A DNA stretch of 64,000 nt. Source: Cryphonectria parasitica EP155. Lineage: Eukaryota; Ascomycota; Sordariomycetes; Diaporthales; Cryphonectriaceae. Below are positions 1 to 12,527 of this stretch, piece by piece. The DNA is taken from the NCBI RefSeq assembly GCF_011745365.1, contig NW_024468909.1:4960001-5024000 (forward strand), read 5' to 3'. Made by a program: the position numbers and the translations under genes. How positions within the stretch are numbered: the stretch's first letter is position 1; each line of letters starts with the position of its first letter. Under the pieces are notes generated by a model, which saw only the letters and a list, made by a program, of their open reading frames with translations, was not told the origin of the DNA and did no database searches.

Positions 1-2332
1 GTAGACGAAACAAATTTTGTCGCTGCATGGTGTTCCTCCATTTTTCTTTCTTTGTTATCTCTTCCGTTCTCTTCTCCCCTTCTCATTCGGAGCTGGCCGC
101 TCTATCGTCTTGTAATGATCATGAATGCTGTATAATGACGCAGATGTAGTCATCATCGGGCCATTACCGGGGGGTAAAATTCGCCTCCAGGGCGAACCGG
201 CGACGAGACCCCTCGATGAGCGTCTGGGATGCCGGTACTCTCCTGCAGCAAACCTCGTCCTGTCGGGCAGCACGCGCTTCTACAAGACGCAAAGCCACGC
301 TGACGAGTCCATGTCGCCACAACAGCCTTGCGAATCCGACGGCTAGCCCGCTGATGGTGTGCACTCCTTTTTCGTGCTTGGAAGAAAGAGAAGAAAACAT
401 GAAAATTAATTGGAAAAGTGACTGGTTCAGCCACTCGGCGGTCTTTGCATTTTCTGTCGAGAGGTATTTATGACATGTCGTTTTCACCAAGGTTGCGCGA
501 TGATGCCTGTCTCGATCCAGGAGCGGCCGCTTAATCCCCTAGATCGAATTTTCGCGTGCAAGTCCCGCTCTAGACTCAAGGGTCCTGTCATTACTGCGGG
601 TCAGCCTTGTCTTTCCTCTGCAGCGCTTGCAGCGCGCAGCTCTATAGCGATACGGTGGGGGAGGGAGAGGGGGAGAGGAGGTAAGGGTTCACCATCGGGA
701 ACGCCGAGCTGCGGCAGAGGCCTGCAGCGGAAGAATTTACATCACCTTCCGGGCCTGGTTGGAGAGAGCTGGACCAGATACTTTGGTTCACAGCGCAGGA
801 GGCTTCACGGCCTCGGTCATACAACACCGTTTACCATGAAACTCTCAAAGTGAGGCGTACTGTAAACACAGGGCGGTTGCGTGTGTCGATCCCGCCGATC
901 CCTTTGTGACAGCGGCCCGTGTCAAGCGAGAAACACAACCGAGATTGATGGGGATTAAACAAAAGTCGGGGCGTGAGCAACGTCTTTGTACCGACCGTAC
1001 TGTTACTACTGTATTCGTAGGAATGCCGGCGAGACACAGTTTTCCTTGTGTGCCACGGGGCAACCACCCTTATTTGCACACGCGCCGGCGGATAGTTCGG
1101 TTCCAGCTGTGGGAAGCTTTAGTCTTCCAAGGCATAGTTTATACAGCTGCATAATATCGGCAGAGATGGCTGGCAGATAGAGTTTAACCCCCGTCGAGCC
1201 AGTTCAGAGCAGAGCCTCAGGCAAGACCGACAAGTGTCGAGAACTGAAGTGATTTATCACAAGACTAGAGGCGGAGATCGGTCGCGAAAAGGCACTGCTG
1301 TTGAATACCTGTCCCTTTCCCTCCCCTTTTCGGGTCTTTTGGCACCCACTGCACTGCTGTGGCTTTCATGTGACCAATATTGTCCTGGCTACTTCTGGGA
1401 GTGCCCATCTTCGAGGCATCGGACGATGTCCATGCGAAATATCGGTGATGTTGATGCTTCAAACTTCGGCAGCTCGCCACTTCATGCAGCGGCTGAGATA
1501 GACAACGACTCGCATCTCGTGAGGCTAGTCAGTGATCTTGGGACTGGTGTGGCGGCGCTGCAGCTCTAGATGTCAGGAGATGAAGCTGGAATGCACCAGA
1601 GACCCCGACCTCCCCCCCTCTCTCTTCTCATCCGGGATGTCCAATTAGAACTTGATTTTTCCCCCCCTTCTTCTTCTCTTTTCCTTCAAAAGCACAAGCA
1701 TCTCGCCAGGCTAGGGAGAGGTCCGTCACCCGTAGCCCCCGAGGCCGTATGAATAGAACTGCCCGTAAAAAGAGTGTGTCTTGAACAACTTGCCACAAGA
1801 GGATGGCGTTGCGACTACAGGGCGAGCGGCCGGCTACTGCTGCCGCATAGCTTGTGGCATGATTCTCTGGTAGTTGAGTCGACAACAAGCCGTTCCTGTG
1901 GATGGGAAGAGAAGTACCAACATGACATTACCACGAGACCGCACTGCCCGTCGGAGAATGACCTCGGGGTTCGCTCAACAGCACTGGCCTCCCCACAACA
2001 GCAGCAAGCGTGGAGAGCTTTTAGGGATGGCGGCACATCTGTGGGTCGTACAAATCCGTCCCCCCACTGAAGAGACATCTGAATATGCAGCCACGGAAAA
2101 GGCTGGCTGCAGGAAGTCGCGGTAGCCTCCCTTCTCGCCCAGTCAAACTCAATCGTGCCGCCTCAGCAGGAGTAGCGGTCACGGGGACGGCGGAAGAGTA
2201 CTGTACTGGTGTAGTCGTAGGTCCTGCAATCGCCAGACGAGACGAGGTATGAGACAAGCCTTCCTGCATGGTTCTCAGCTTTGGTCTCCATGTCGATGGT
2301 CACAGTCCACTCGAGTGGGATCTCTTTGTTTT

Positions 2333-2375
<43 letters not shown>

Positions 2376-5118
2376 TCACAGGCCAGAAATTAGGCAGATC
2401 AGAAGTAGATTCCCCCCTCCCCCAAGGCAAAGTCTGTCACAGTTTGGAAGGCCAGCATTAGCGGTCGGAGATGCGGACCGTGTCGAGGATAGAAAGCAGT
2501 GTCTGGGTTCAAAACAGATACAAAAGCCGTCAACCAAATTGCTTGTAGAACGGGCCAACAGATGTTTAGATGCGCCGTGAAGACCAACCATATCCTGCTA
2601 TCGCAGCAGTATCAATCTTGATCCCCCGTGGTCGACATCTCTTGCTGGATTCACGTGAACTTGGTCTTGGTTGGAACCATGGCTGCCGCGTAGCTTCATG
2701 GATTTCTGGCGGGACGGGTTCCTGCCCAATTTGGCGCACCTTGCATGTCTGAAATGGATGGAATAAGGCATGCATTGATGCCGTAGGGGAAGGTAGTGCA
2801 CAGCACCTATGAAGTCACGGTGGGATGATGATGCAGTCCAAAGCGAGCGTGACTCGCAGAAGGTGCTTGTCTACCTCGACTCCGTGTTCAGCAGGCAAGT
2901 ACGGTGCTACACTCCAGACGTCAGTCGGTACAAGCTACCTAGTACTTACTCGATAGAGGCGGTGTTTTCGGGGGGTGGGGGGTGGGGGGGAAGGGTTGAA
3001 CTTTATGGGGTCGGGAGGGCCTGAAGGGAAGGGACTACTATAGTAACAGGGGCAGCGCTGAAGCCGGGGCTACGCAATTGGCTCGTTCATCCCGCTTAGC
3101 AGGGGTCTTCCCAAGTGGCACTTTTGCTTCTGTATTTTATTACAGTACAGTGGCTTTAGTTCAGCTCGTGGAGTTTTTAGTTAAGTTGAGATGTCACCTT
3201 CCCACTCGACAGTGCAACTTGGTATTTTCATCATCCCCCTCTCTTGCAATGCAGGAGAAGTCTGCATCTCGGCTCGCTCTTTCGTCTCGTGTTCGTTCAT
3301 GTTGATCTTCTTCTTGTTTTCCTTGCTCAGCTGCAAGGTCTAGATCACCAGAGCCCCCCCTCTTATATCGATTGCACAACGGGTGGGTTCTGGCCACGGC
3401 AGGTTTTCCCGGAGGCAACCCGTCATCAAGAAAGTCGCAAGCAATGCCCATCTTTGCTACCATGGCCGATCCTGTTCTTGCTCATGCTTTTCCCGCTCTT
3501 TCATCAGAAGCCCAGTCGCATCTGTTGTTCCTGCTCCCAAGATGAGACCAGCTAAAGATGCTACGTTAATGATCTTGTGAGGTTGACAGCAGGGTCGCAA
3601 GTCTCGGCGGGATACCTTCGATATTCTTTTGTATTTCTGAGGCTGCCATTTCGTGCGGACGTCCCTCAATGGATGGATGCATGCATGCTGCAGTGTACCC
3701 ATGCCACTGGCCTCGCAGGGTCTCGCCTCTCTATACTTTTTTTTTTCTTTTTTTCGCGCTTCGGCCGATCGATCTGACAAGCGCTGAGGAAGGGAGCTCG
3801 TGGAGCTGCCGCGACCCCTGTTTTTTCCTTTTCTTTTTTCTTTCTTTCTCCCTTCTTTCTCCCCTTTCCCGCCCACAGGGGACCAAGGGAACGTATGAGC
3901 ACGGCTGGCAGCACTGTCTATTCGTTCCTGTGGCTTCCTCTCGGTTATCTGGCTTCAGCAAGTTCCCGATGACCCTGCGCCTGCAGGGCGGACGACTTGG
4001 ACACTCCCTAGTCTGCTTTGTCGTTGGGGATACCTTCGGTGACATCGGACGAGCAGCCCTCCTTTCGTGTGGACATCTCTTGTTAGCCCGTCTTTCTTTT
4101 TGGCCCTTGCAGGCGCGTGCTGCATCTCATCATCCGGCCCCGTCGTCTATGACACTTTTGGAGTTGCGCCATGCAGGGCAAGGACGCAGAAACGCTGCCG
4201 ACATCCTTCGCGGCGCCTGGCCCTTGATCGGCCATGCGCTGCTGGTGACCTCCCGGCGGGGGGAGGGGGGGGGGCAAGGCGAGGTTCACAGTGACATGTA
4301 TTGTGTATGTACGTTGTTGTATACCCTGTTCGACCCGCATATGGCCTGGAAGGTGACCCTTCATGCATCCTCGTCTGCCTCACTTCTCACATTTCCGGAG
4401 CACGATACTACCCCAACCCATCCACACGCATATGAGGCATGGAAATATAAAACAACCACAAGTCCGTTTTCACCTGCTGTTCTCGCCCAGAAATCTTGCA
4501 CACGCCCAGAATTGTTCTATATTCCCATACTCTACAATAAAAACAATAATTTCAACCAAGACCGTTTCCCTTTTCTTATGCTAGATCCAGCTGCATTCTC
4601 TCTTAAAATTATTCTAGCTTCTTCACTTTGCCACACACCTCAGACGGCTGTAGCAGTCAATCGAGCGCACACATAACGGCCCAAATTTGCTGCGCGTGTT
4701 GTCGTGTTATTAGACACCTCGCTGCTCCCCGCGCTCGTTCTCAGGGACCAATATTTACGACTCATGACACTGGGGATCGTCGGCCGAATGACTTCACGAT
4801 TGATGGATCTGAGAATAAGTGCAGGACGACAGGTATAGACAGGTACGATGCAGCTCTCGGCTCCCTTCCATCCAGCCTGGCCCACCCAAGGTTTTATTGG
4901 TAGAAAACAAGCTGAAAGTATGGCTACTGCAGACACCGGACGAATCTCAATACTCCGACCCATCAACCCACATTCGCGAAACCTTACGCACTTGAAAACT
5001 TGTGTGTTCAAGCAACACCGGTGCCCAGTCTAGGGACATTGCAGCCGAGACCGCTGCTCGTGTATCGACGATACTTGACTCTTTTCTTCATCTTTTTGGT
5101 TCCCTCGCTTTCAGAAAC
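1..5118. other. Gene-free stretch, about 5.1 kb
   Basis: I see no credible gene here. Open frames on both strands are short or of biased composition, show no recognisable domain, and lack convincing donor/branch/acceptor sets linking them. The stretch contains a TG microsatellite, T- and C-rich tracts (about 3738-3870) and a purine-rich run near 4258-4275. It may hold the long 5' control region of the gene at 5119, non-coding transcripts, or a decayed gene that I cannot recognise. Confidence 0.6.
2334..2373. repeat. TG dinucleotide microsatellite
   Basis: An almost pure TG tract of about 35 bases (2339-2373) follows a slightly broken GTGC start. It is a simple sequence repeat in non-coding DNA. 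Confidence 0.95.
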
Positions 5119-6085
5119 ATGGCGTTTTCGAACCCATTGGGGATTGGGTCATCATTTCAGCAGCCACAGGTAATTAACATATTGACTGCTCCCTCTCTCC
5201 ATCCTCGACAAGCCCCAGCTTTTTGCGTCACCTCTGGCCCTAGCCATATGGCTTTTTTCTTCCTTGCTTCTTTTTTATGTATCCCCCCTCCCCCCCAAAA
5301 AAAAAATCTGCGTAAAGTGTAGCTTGTACAAGGGCATGCTGACATTTCTGAGAAAGCACCAGCCTTTTGTCGAGGCTCAATTCGACATCTTCGAATGGCA
5401 TGCGCAGTTTCAATCATGCGTGCGATATTTTCTGGACCATGCACAGCACACGGGTCCAGTGCAGGCCGTGGCAGCGTTCGTCAATATCCAGCTTCCCTTC
5501 CAAAAAGCGCACCCAGTCTATTCGTACGTCGCAGGATATTCGCCACCAGCACACCACAACCCTCGTACAGGACCACAGCCGCCAGGGTTTCCAAGCATGT
5601 CAGGGCCTGGACCGGCATCCTTGAACTCTTCCGGCAAGGTGCCTATGCCTCTGTCGCCAGGCCAGCATCACCAGGTACCTTACGTCACACTTACGCCCTA
5701 CATAAGGCGACTGGTGGCAACCGGATTCGACGTGCCTAGTATCCTGCACGGCTTCTTTGGAGACGACTGGGCGGCGGGTATAGGATCCTTGCACGAGGCA
5801 GAGCGGCGCAACTATCTTTTTGCCGCTAAGAGCGACAACTGGCTCAAGGTAAAAGCTGACTACGATATGGACGGAGACCAGATGGTCCCGTTCCTCAAGC
5901 CGCTGCAGAACGTCAGCGAGAATGAAATCCTCAGCGCAGAGACGAGCTGGAGCGAATGGCTCGCCATGCAGGACTGGATGTTGGGACCTCGGGCACCGAT
6001 AGATGCCGAGAGAGGAGGAGCTGCCGCCCAACAGAGACGACCTGGTCAGACACCAGGTGTGAGGGTCAAGCGCGAGGCACAGTAG
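5119..6085 (+). CDS. Conserved ascomycete protein of unknown function, 267 aa
   Basis: Two exons are proposed: 5119-5169 and 5333-6085. The first encodes a short peptide starting MAFSNPLGIG; the donor is GTAATT, and the acceptor at 5331-5332 keeps the phase. The second exon reads as a folded domain with an aromatic-rich start (FVEAQFDIFEWHAQF), a Pro/Gly/Ser linker at about residues 90-120, then a second conserved-looking block containing TPYIRRLVATGFD and FFGDDWAAGIGSL. The tail is Gln/Arg-rich and ends VKREAQ. I believe related proteins occur across filamentous ascomycetes, but I cannot assign a function. There is no signal peptide or membrane segment. The exact intron end is the least certain part, because an earlier AG at 5321-5322 would break the frame. 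Confidence 0.75.
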
Positions 6086-8058
6086 GGCATCACAGGGACG
6101 TGGAACTCATTACGGCCGGAGGAAAGAGGCTGACTCCGAATTCTACCCCCAAAAAGGGCCTTCCGAAGAGAAAAGCCGCCGCCGCCATCGACCGCACGAG
6201 CTCGAGGTCCCAGCGTGCCGAGGAGCCACAAGAAACGAAAGCAGTAGGACGCCTCCGACACACTCATGGAGAGTTCACCGCCGCGGTTCGAGACGGGAGG
6301 ACGAAAAACAGAGGCATAGAACGGCCAGCCAGCAGCTCGCTTCTGCAGAAACTTATGATTGATGATATATGGGAGATCATTACTGGTACAAGTTGTTTTA
6401 CGTGCAAGGAGGGAGGGTATCAGGCAGGCAAGCAGGAAGGGCTTCTATGCTCCCGCACCACCATGATCGTAACGTAGGACCGACAGCACTACGTTTGACG
6501 ATTAAACGTTTCTAGAACACACGAGGCAGACTCAAGCCGAGCGTGCGGTCGTCCTGCGACTTACACTGAGAAGTATCCATAGATCTTATTGAACACTACA
6601 GTATCCTTACACATACAGCCCCCCTGATTCGCTTTGCCAACATCATTGCCAAATACAACCTCACCTTGACAGCCTCATCGCCGCCTCCCTTCCGATGCCG
6701 AACAGAGCAGCAATAGATGGTCTCTTTCGACGTGGCTTGAAGAACAAAGACGGTCTAGCAGGGACAGCCTTGGAAGGCAGTGATGAAATCCACGACGCCA
6801 CAAGTGGCACAGCATTGTGGTTTATAACGCGCCGCGGCCCTTCTTCTTTACCAGCATCCCGTCCCCAGGCAGGATCAGGACATTGCATCTTGCATAAGTG
6901 GCCGCCGACGAGGCGGAAGAAGAAAAGAAACATGACGCCACCCTCCCAAATAAGAGGGCGAATCTCTTGGACCGAAAGTCTTCGGAATAGCGGAGCGCAC
7001 CGTCACGGACCATCATGCATCTCGACGACGCCACATCGACTCTCCAAGCTCCCGGGGTTTATCTATGTGCCCATAAAGTGCTAAAGCCTCACTTTCCTCA
7101 CTCTCGCTATGGCATGTGTTATGTATGTATGTCTCATCGTCGGGTTTTCCGCCCCCATTCAGAACTCCCCAGGGGAAATAGGGTCGGATCTGCAATGCGG
7201 ATGGCGTAAAGCAACAAACCCGCCGCAGAAGGGGGGAGGGGGTTCAAGCCGGCGCGCCAGGTCGATGTTCGAGATTTCAGAACCGACAGGCTTTTTGGTT
7301 TCGTGAGAAGGGGGCCAAGGTTTTCATGGTGACTGAGGGTTGTCTTTCTTTCCTTTCCTTTCTCTTTCTCTTTCTCTTTTCTTCGTGGCCAAGGTGTGAA
7401 CGGCTTCCTCCTATCGGGCCGGACATCCTGCTCTCCCAGAGCAGGGCGACAAACAGGAAGGATGTTGCAAGAGAATGGGTTCTGCGCCACAACGCTCCGT
7501 CTTTGCTCTTGGTCTCATCGGGTGCGTGCTCCGACCGGGTTGGTGCTCCTCCAGGGAGATTATTCTCCGGGGGCGGGGGTGTTTTGTGTTCTTTGGGAGA
7601 AGTTGACCGCGCCGAGATCAGAAAGCCGGGGACCGGAGCCGAGTAATGCTACTACTATACTCGGATGTACCCCCCTTTTGACATGATCACCTCTAGTGGT
7701 TCAGGCACGGCTGGGACGAGAGGGATACCCTGCGTCAAGTGGCGATACAAAAGCCCTGGAATTCTAGATCCGTTGTGATTCGGGGAAAAAAGGATTTGTC
7801 TTGGTCAACGACAGGCATAAATAAGCCCTAGACAACGTAGTATACACTTCCTCGCATGGGGTATTGCTGGATGATGTAGGTATCATCGACAGTGCATATT
7901 CGAACCAACGTTGCAATTGAGGTCATGATCTTCATAGCGAACGTTGTATAGATGGTCGACGATAGGGGGGGAAAAAAAAAGTAATCTTGATCCTTTCCCT
8001 CTTGATCTTGGACATTTCGATATTTAAAAAAAAAAAAGAAAGGGAAAATGGCAGCAAA
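6086..8058. other. Intergenic, no protein gene seen
   Basis: This stretch contains the likely 3' UTR of the gene ending at 6085 and simple pyrimidine tracts (7340-7385) and A-rich tracts (7972-7981, 8026-8040). No coding pattern was recognised on either strand. Confidence 0.6.
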
Positions 8059-8059
8059 A
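8056..8059 (-). terminator. Pol III T-run after 5S rRNA
   Basis: On the minus strand the 5S sequence ends in GCATG followed by four T residues, the minimal RNA polymerase III termination signal. The last base of the predicted mature RNA lies inside the run. Confidence 0.65.
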
Positions 8060-8177
8060 CATGCAACACCGGGTATTCGCTAATGGTCACCCACTTAACT
8101 ACTAATCCGGCGGTTAGTGGCTTATTTAGGGGAGAGTAGACGGGATCCCAAGTTTTCCACTACCTATGGTCGCATGT
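8059..8177 (-). rRNA. 5S ribosomal RNA, 119 nt, dispersed single copy
   Basis: The minus strand from 8177 to 8059 reads as a complete fungal 5S rRNA. It starts ACATGCGACCATAGG, contains GGGATCCCGTCTACTC, AAGCCACTAACCGCCGG, TTAGTAGTT and GGGTGACCA, and ends GGTGTTGCATGT. Its length of 119 nt is exact for 5S. The two ends form nine consecutive helix I pairs (8177-8169 with 8059-8067, one of them G-U). A TATATA box lies 25-30 bases upstream and a T-run sits at the 3' end, so all signals of a working Pol III gene are present. Compared with the Neurospora-type 5S that I recall, several changes are transitions (for example GTTAAGTGGG and CCATTAGCG). Helix IV stays paired through a G-U and an A-U pair. 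It may be a functional variant or a mildly mutated copy. A lone copy between protein genes fits the dispersed 5S arrangement of many ascomycetes. Confidence 0.88.
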
Positions 8178-8990
8178 GGTAGTTACCGAGACATTAGACA
8201 CTATATAGCGTATCTTATTCATTTTATACCGCTCTCTGCAGTGCTCAGAACAAGAAAAGACTGTAACTCTTGTCAATGTTGAAAATCTAGAACCCCAGAT
8301 TTTTGGGAATAGTGATATGAAAAAATCTCATCCTCGTGTGTCTTATCACGTTTGTGATATTTCATCATCAGACACATCATTGCTGCTGACTGTGTCAGTA
8401 CCTTGAAGGGTGAAGGGCTCGTTCATAGTGTCATGATACTGTGCTCAGGCGGACGAGCCCCCCACAAGACCCCACTGAATCTGTCCCACAGTACGTAGTA
8501 GCAGTACCTATTACTATACGTACATATGCGTCTCGGTTCGTGCCGAGTGACAGCCTTGCGGCAGGCACAGTGGTTCGTCCCGCTTCCACTCTAGCTCTGT
8601 CGAGCTTCCAGGGCACATGTCATTGTGTACCTTGCCTTTGCCATCTCGACTTTAAACAATTGCAATGTCCTTTGACATTTTCCCGCACCACGCAAAACAA
8701 TACTTTTACAACCGAAGAGAGTCTCACACCTTTTTTTTTCTTCTTACTTCATTAGTGATCACAACTTGCACTGTGACACAGACTGATCCCACCTGCCGAT
8801 CCAAGGTTATTTGCAGTGGACACATAGTATTCGAGAAATCACCGTCGCAAACAACAGCCGCCAGCCTGCATCTGTCCGCCTTGCTCAGCGCAGCACTGAA
8901 CCCCTCACCGCCTGATGAGGCCCTCACATCCCACACTTACCGAGACAAGCTACAACTGAAGGCGCTCTCGCGATAATCGCCTCCCTCAAG
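8178..8990. other. Intergenic, 5S and MED5 divergent promoter region
   Basis: Apart from the 5S TATA box, the stretch holds the upstream and 5' UTR sequence of the gene starting at 8991, including a T-rich run near 8731-8743. No other gene was seen. Confidence 0.6.
8202..8207 (-). promoter_or_regulatory. TATA box of the 5S rRNA gene
   Basis: TATATA lies at -25 to -30 relative to the 5S start at 8177. An upstream TATA-like element at about this distance is known for Neurospora 5S genes. The assignment rests on its spacing. Confidence 0.65.
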
Positions 8991-11900
8991 ATGGGCGATC
9001 CCGCTGGGGACGACGGGGCCCTAGATCGCTCCCTCCTCACGCCCCAGCAACGCGCTGAGGAGGCCTACGGCCAGTGGGACAAGTTTCTGACATACGCCCT
9101 CAAGGTCCGTCTCGACCCAGACCGCTTCGCCGAGTTCGTACCCCTGCACGCAAACCGCCACCCGCTCGGCCCTCTCCCCGTCGCCGACTTATTCCTGCGC
9201 CCCAATACGTGGAACAAGAACGCCCTGGACCCGCGCGTGCCGTTCTACCTGCAGACCCTGCTAGAGCTGCGCTTGGTCGATCTACAGGCAGTGCTGGCCG
9301 GGCTACTACGATACAGCTCAGCGCATGCCATCGTGGATGCTGCGAAGGATGGAGAGGGACAGCAACAGGAGGAGCAGGAAAACAACGAGGACGATGACGA
9401 CGACCACAAGAAGGCAGTGGCGGGACAGAAGGGCGTGAAGCGTTCATCTGATGCCGCCGGACAAGACAACAGCAAGGGGAAGGGCAATACGGTGACGCGC
9501 TGGCAGAGCAGCTTCACGTCCGACGAGGTCATCTTCTACCGCCTGCGTCAGGCTGTGGGAACTGGCTCCGCGATACGGAATGGGAAGGATGCGATAGAGG
9601 TGTCGCTCATGATGGCAAGGTGGATGATGCTCTTCACATCTGCAAGCGCAGCGCTGCCCGTTGAGCCGGACGATGTCATGATGGATGGGATCACCAGTGC
9701 ATACTCTGCACCTAAGAAGGCTAGAGATCAACTGGAGAACGCAAGGGCAGGTTTCGTGATGCTACTGCTGAGCATAGTTGAGAATCCAATCGTATTGCAG
9801 GCTTTGAGTAAGCCCGTTGCGAGAGGTGAGTTGCACTACAAAGAAACGTTCCTCCTCCTCCTCCCTTGGGATGCCGCTGACATGGGGGGAAAAAAGGCGT
9901 TCGCAAGGCCTTGTCGAAGAGTCTGGCGAATTTCGTCCCGTCTATCATCCCGGGTTCCGCCCAAGAGTCCCAAGGCGCTGCTCAGATCGCATCGAGACTG
10001 GAAATGTTCCGGACAGAGACCTTGGCTGGGTTCGAGCCGGTTGACAAGAAGAAGGAGGCTGCCAACGCGGAGATAGACGAGCTTTTCGATGAGACTGTTG
10101 GCCTGCAGAGCATTGTGCTGCAACCATTGGACATTCTTCGATCTCGCGCCGGCTTATACATTTATCTCAACGCGGCTGTGAGTGGCAACAGGGACAATAA
10201 ATGTCGCTATGGAAACATACTAATGATCTACAGTTGATTGGACGACCACTACTGGACGACGCGTCTCTATACAGCTATCTGCACAACAGGTTCGAGGGAG
10301 ACATACAATTGACCACGATCGACCTCATACTAGCATCCTTTGACGTCCTCGCGAACGCCATCTTTCGCAACGAAGGCCAGCGATCAGCACACCTCCTCCG
10401 CTCGTATCTGATCAATAAAGTTCCGCTCATCCTGGCCTCCTTCGCAGCGACGGCGAGCCCCATGTATCCGTTCAACTCCGAGCTGTGTATTACGAATGCG
10501 CTTAGCCAAGTGGACACGAACACGTTCCCGACGCTTTCGTCGCTGTTTGAGAACGGCGAGAATAATCCCTTTACCGAGTCTGTACGGTCCGACTTCGTTA
10601 CTGCCTGCTGTCTGCATGGCCTGGTGCCCGAGTCCAGCATAGACAAGCTGCTTGGGGACTATGCTTACCAGACGCTGCCGGCGGGTGGCCGTTATGTCAA
10701 GGACAAACTGGTCCAGGAGTGCACAGCAGACCATGACCGCATGTTGCGGCTCATAACGGAGTTGGATAAAATGGAGGGCAATGCCGGAGCTGTCTGTCAG
10801 GCCCTGACCGAGGTGAGAGCGGTACAACATCCTCAGTTTTGTAAGGCCATCTGCTGACTTGGGGTGCTATTGAAGATGCTTGGTCGGCTTTGTGCCAACA
10901 AGGAGACGATGACATTAAAGCAGTTATGCAGCCAATTGGCCCGCAACCCTCTCAATCTCGATGTGCTTCTTCTTTTCGACAAGCCCCACACCATCCTTAC
11001 GCCTCTGTGCGAGCTACTGGATAATTGGGGTTACGAGGATGATCAAGGGGAGTATCAACCTGTCTATGAAGAGTTTGGGTCCGTCCTCCTACTGCTTCTG
11101 GCATTCGTCTACCGCTACAACCTGTCAGCCTCAGATCTGGCGCTTAGGTCTCCAGACTCATTCATCGCGAAGCTCCTGGGCAAGGGCCAACTCAGCCGCT
11201 CGCTGGATGGGTTGAGCGAGCCAGAGAAGAGCAATTTGAATGGGTGGATCCATGGCCTCTTTGACACCGATGGGGGTGGTCTAGCGGATGACTTGCTCTC
11301 ATCGTGTCCTCCACAGAATCTCTACCTCCTCATTCCTACGTTGTTCCACAATATTGTTCTGGCGTTCAGCACTGGGTATCTTTCCGAGGAGAGCCTTAAG
11401 ACGGGTATTGAATGTGAGTCTTTTGACGGTCTGGCCGTATGTCTTCACGTATTGACCAGGTTGCAGACCTCGTGGAACCCTTCTTGCTGCCCTCATTAGT
11501 GACAGCCATCATTTACCTCGCAAATTGTCTATGGACCGACCGACCAGAGGAGAACAAGGCCATCATCAAGATCCTGCAGCTCATTCTCAGACCGACCCAG
11601 AAGTTGACCCAGGAATCAAGCGACATGCTCAACTCTGTCAGGAACATCGTGGCCAAGCCTCTAGAGAACGGGCTGAGAAATTACCAGCGCCAGAACCCAA
11701 AGAGTCAAGATGTTGAGCCTCTTCTCCAGGTCCTCAAAGACAACATTGAGCTGTCTCGGAGGGCAGGCGCTGCGCCTGTCCAGGAGGTTGAGACGTGGTC
11801 CAGCAGCAGTGGTGGTCTGGTCGCAAATATCAAGCATACGACCCACGCACTCACCGTTTGGAGCCTTCAACAGTCTGTGATCCCAACAGCTTACTCACAT

Positions 11901-12527
11901 CGACAGATTCTTGTCGGTCTGAAGCTTGTAGGCGCAAAGCGGGTTCTCCGCGCCATTCTTGAGGAACTGAAGGCGCAAACCGAGGCAGGCAATAGCAGCA
12001 TTTCTTACGGTTACGACGTCGCGGCCGCTCTTGTATGCGCACCGGATGTGACAAACGCGATCGACAGCAACCCCTCACCATCTTTCTTAGACGATGCGGC
12101 CGCCCCAGCGAACTCTGTGCCTGCGCAGCGACATCTCTCTCTACGCGAGGCTCTGAAGTGGGAGGCCGAGGAGTGGAAGAAGATTCAGAAGAAAGACCCC
12201 GTCATGGCCGAAATTATTGTGCGCCTCTACCAGAAAGTCGAGAAGCAGATGACACCCACGGCGCTGGCCATGCCGGCCCTCGACACCGCCGCTGCCATCG
12301 CTGATGCTCTCGTGGCCGACGACGCAGCTGCAGCAGCTGTCATGGCAGATCCGATGTCCCTGGACTCTGCCGGGGTCGCGGGCCTGCCATTGGATCTCAG
12401 TGCCGGCGCCGGGGATCTGGGTCTCGATGCTGGCTCGAATTCGGCGGCAGGGCTAGATCTGGTCGGCGGGGACGATTGGGGCCTTGATGGGCTGGATGGA
12501 TGGGATGCAAATATGGATCTGACTTAG
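8991..12527 (+). CDS. MED5: Mediator complex subunit 5 (Med5/Nut1), 1097 aa
   Basis: Med5 is a tail-module subunit of the Mediator co-activator that links transcription factors to RNA polymerase II in the nucleus. Five exons join in phase: 8991-9825, 9897-10177, 10234-10812, 10876-11413 and 11467-12527. Introns are 53-71 bases with GTGAGT/GTGAGA donors; intron 2 carries a TACTAAT branch site. The N-terminus has the family pattern of a YALKVRLDP-like segment, then HPLGPLPVADLFLRP and LDPRVPFYLQTLL. An acidic Gln/Glu/Asp low-complexity insert sits near residues 120-145. The helical body includes LVEPFLLPSLVTAI, which is restored only when intron 4 is removed. The C-terminus is Gly/Leu/Asp-rich and ends GWDANMDLT, typical of filamentous-fungal Med5. 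The start at 8991 opens MGDPAGDDG just upstream of the conserved region. Confidence 0.93.

Noticed and set aside
3145..3200. A TAGTTCAGCTCGTGGAG stretch resembling a tRNA D arm
   Set aside because: There is no downstream B box at the right distance and no acceptor-stem pairing.
3669..4676. A 335-codon plus-strand open frame
   Set aside because: The composition follows poly-T/C tracts (long Phe/Leu/Ser runs), with no domain or conserved motif and no supporting splice sites.
7225..7262. A GGTTCAAGCC stretch resembling a tRNA B box
   Set aside because: No matching A box, acceptor stem or anticodon arm could be built around it.
7895..7925. A GGTTCGAATA stretch (minus strand) resembling a tRNA T arm
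   Set aside because: The flanking bases do not form a T stem and no tRNA body is present.
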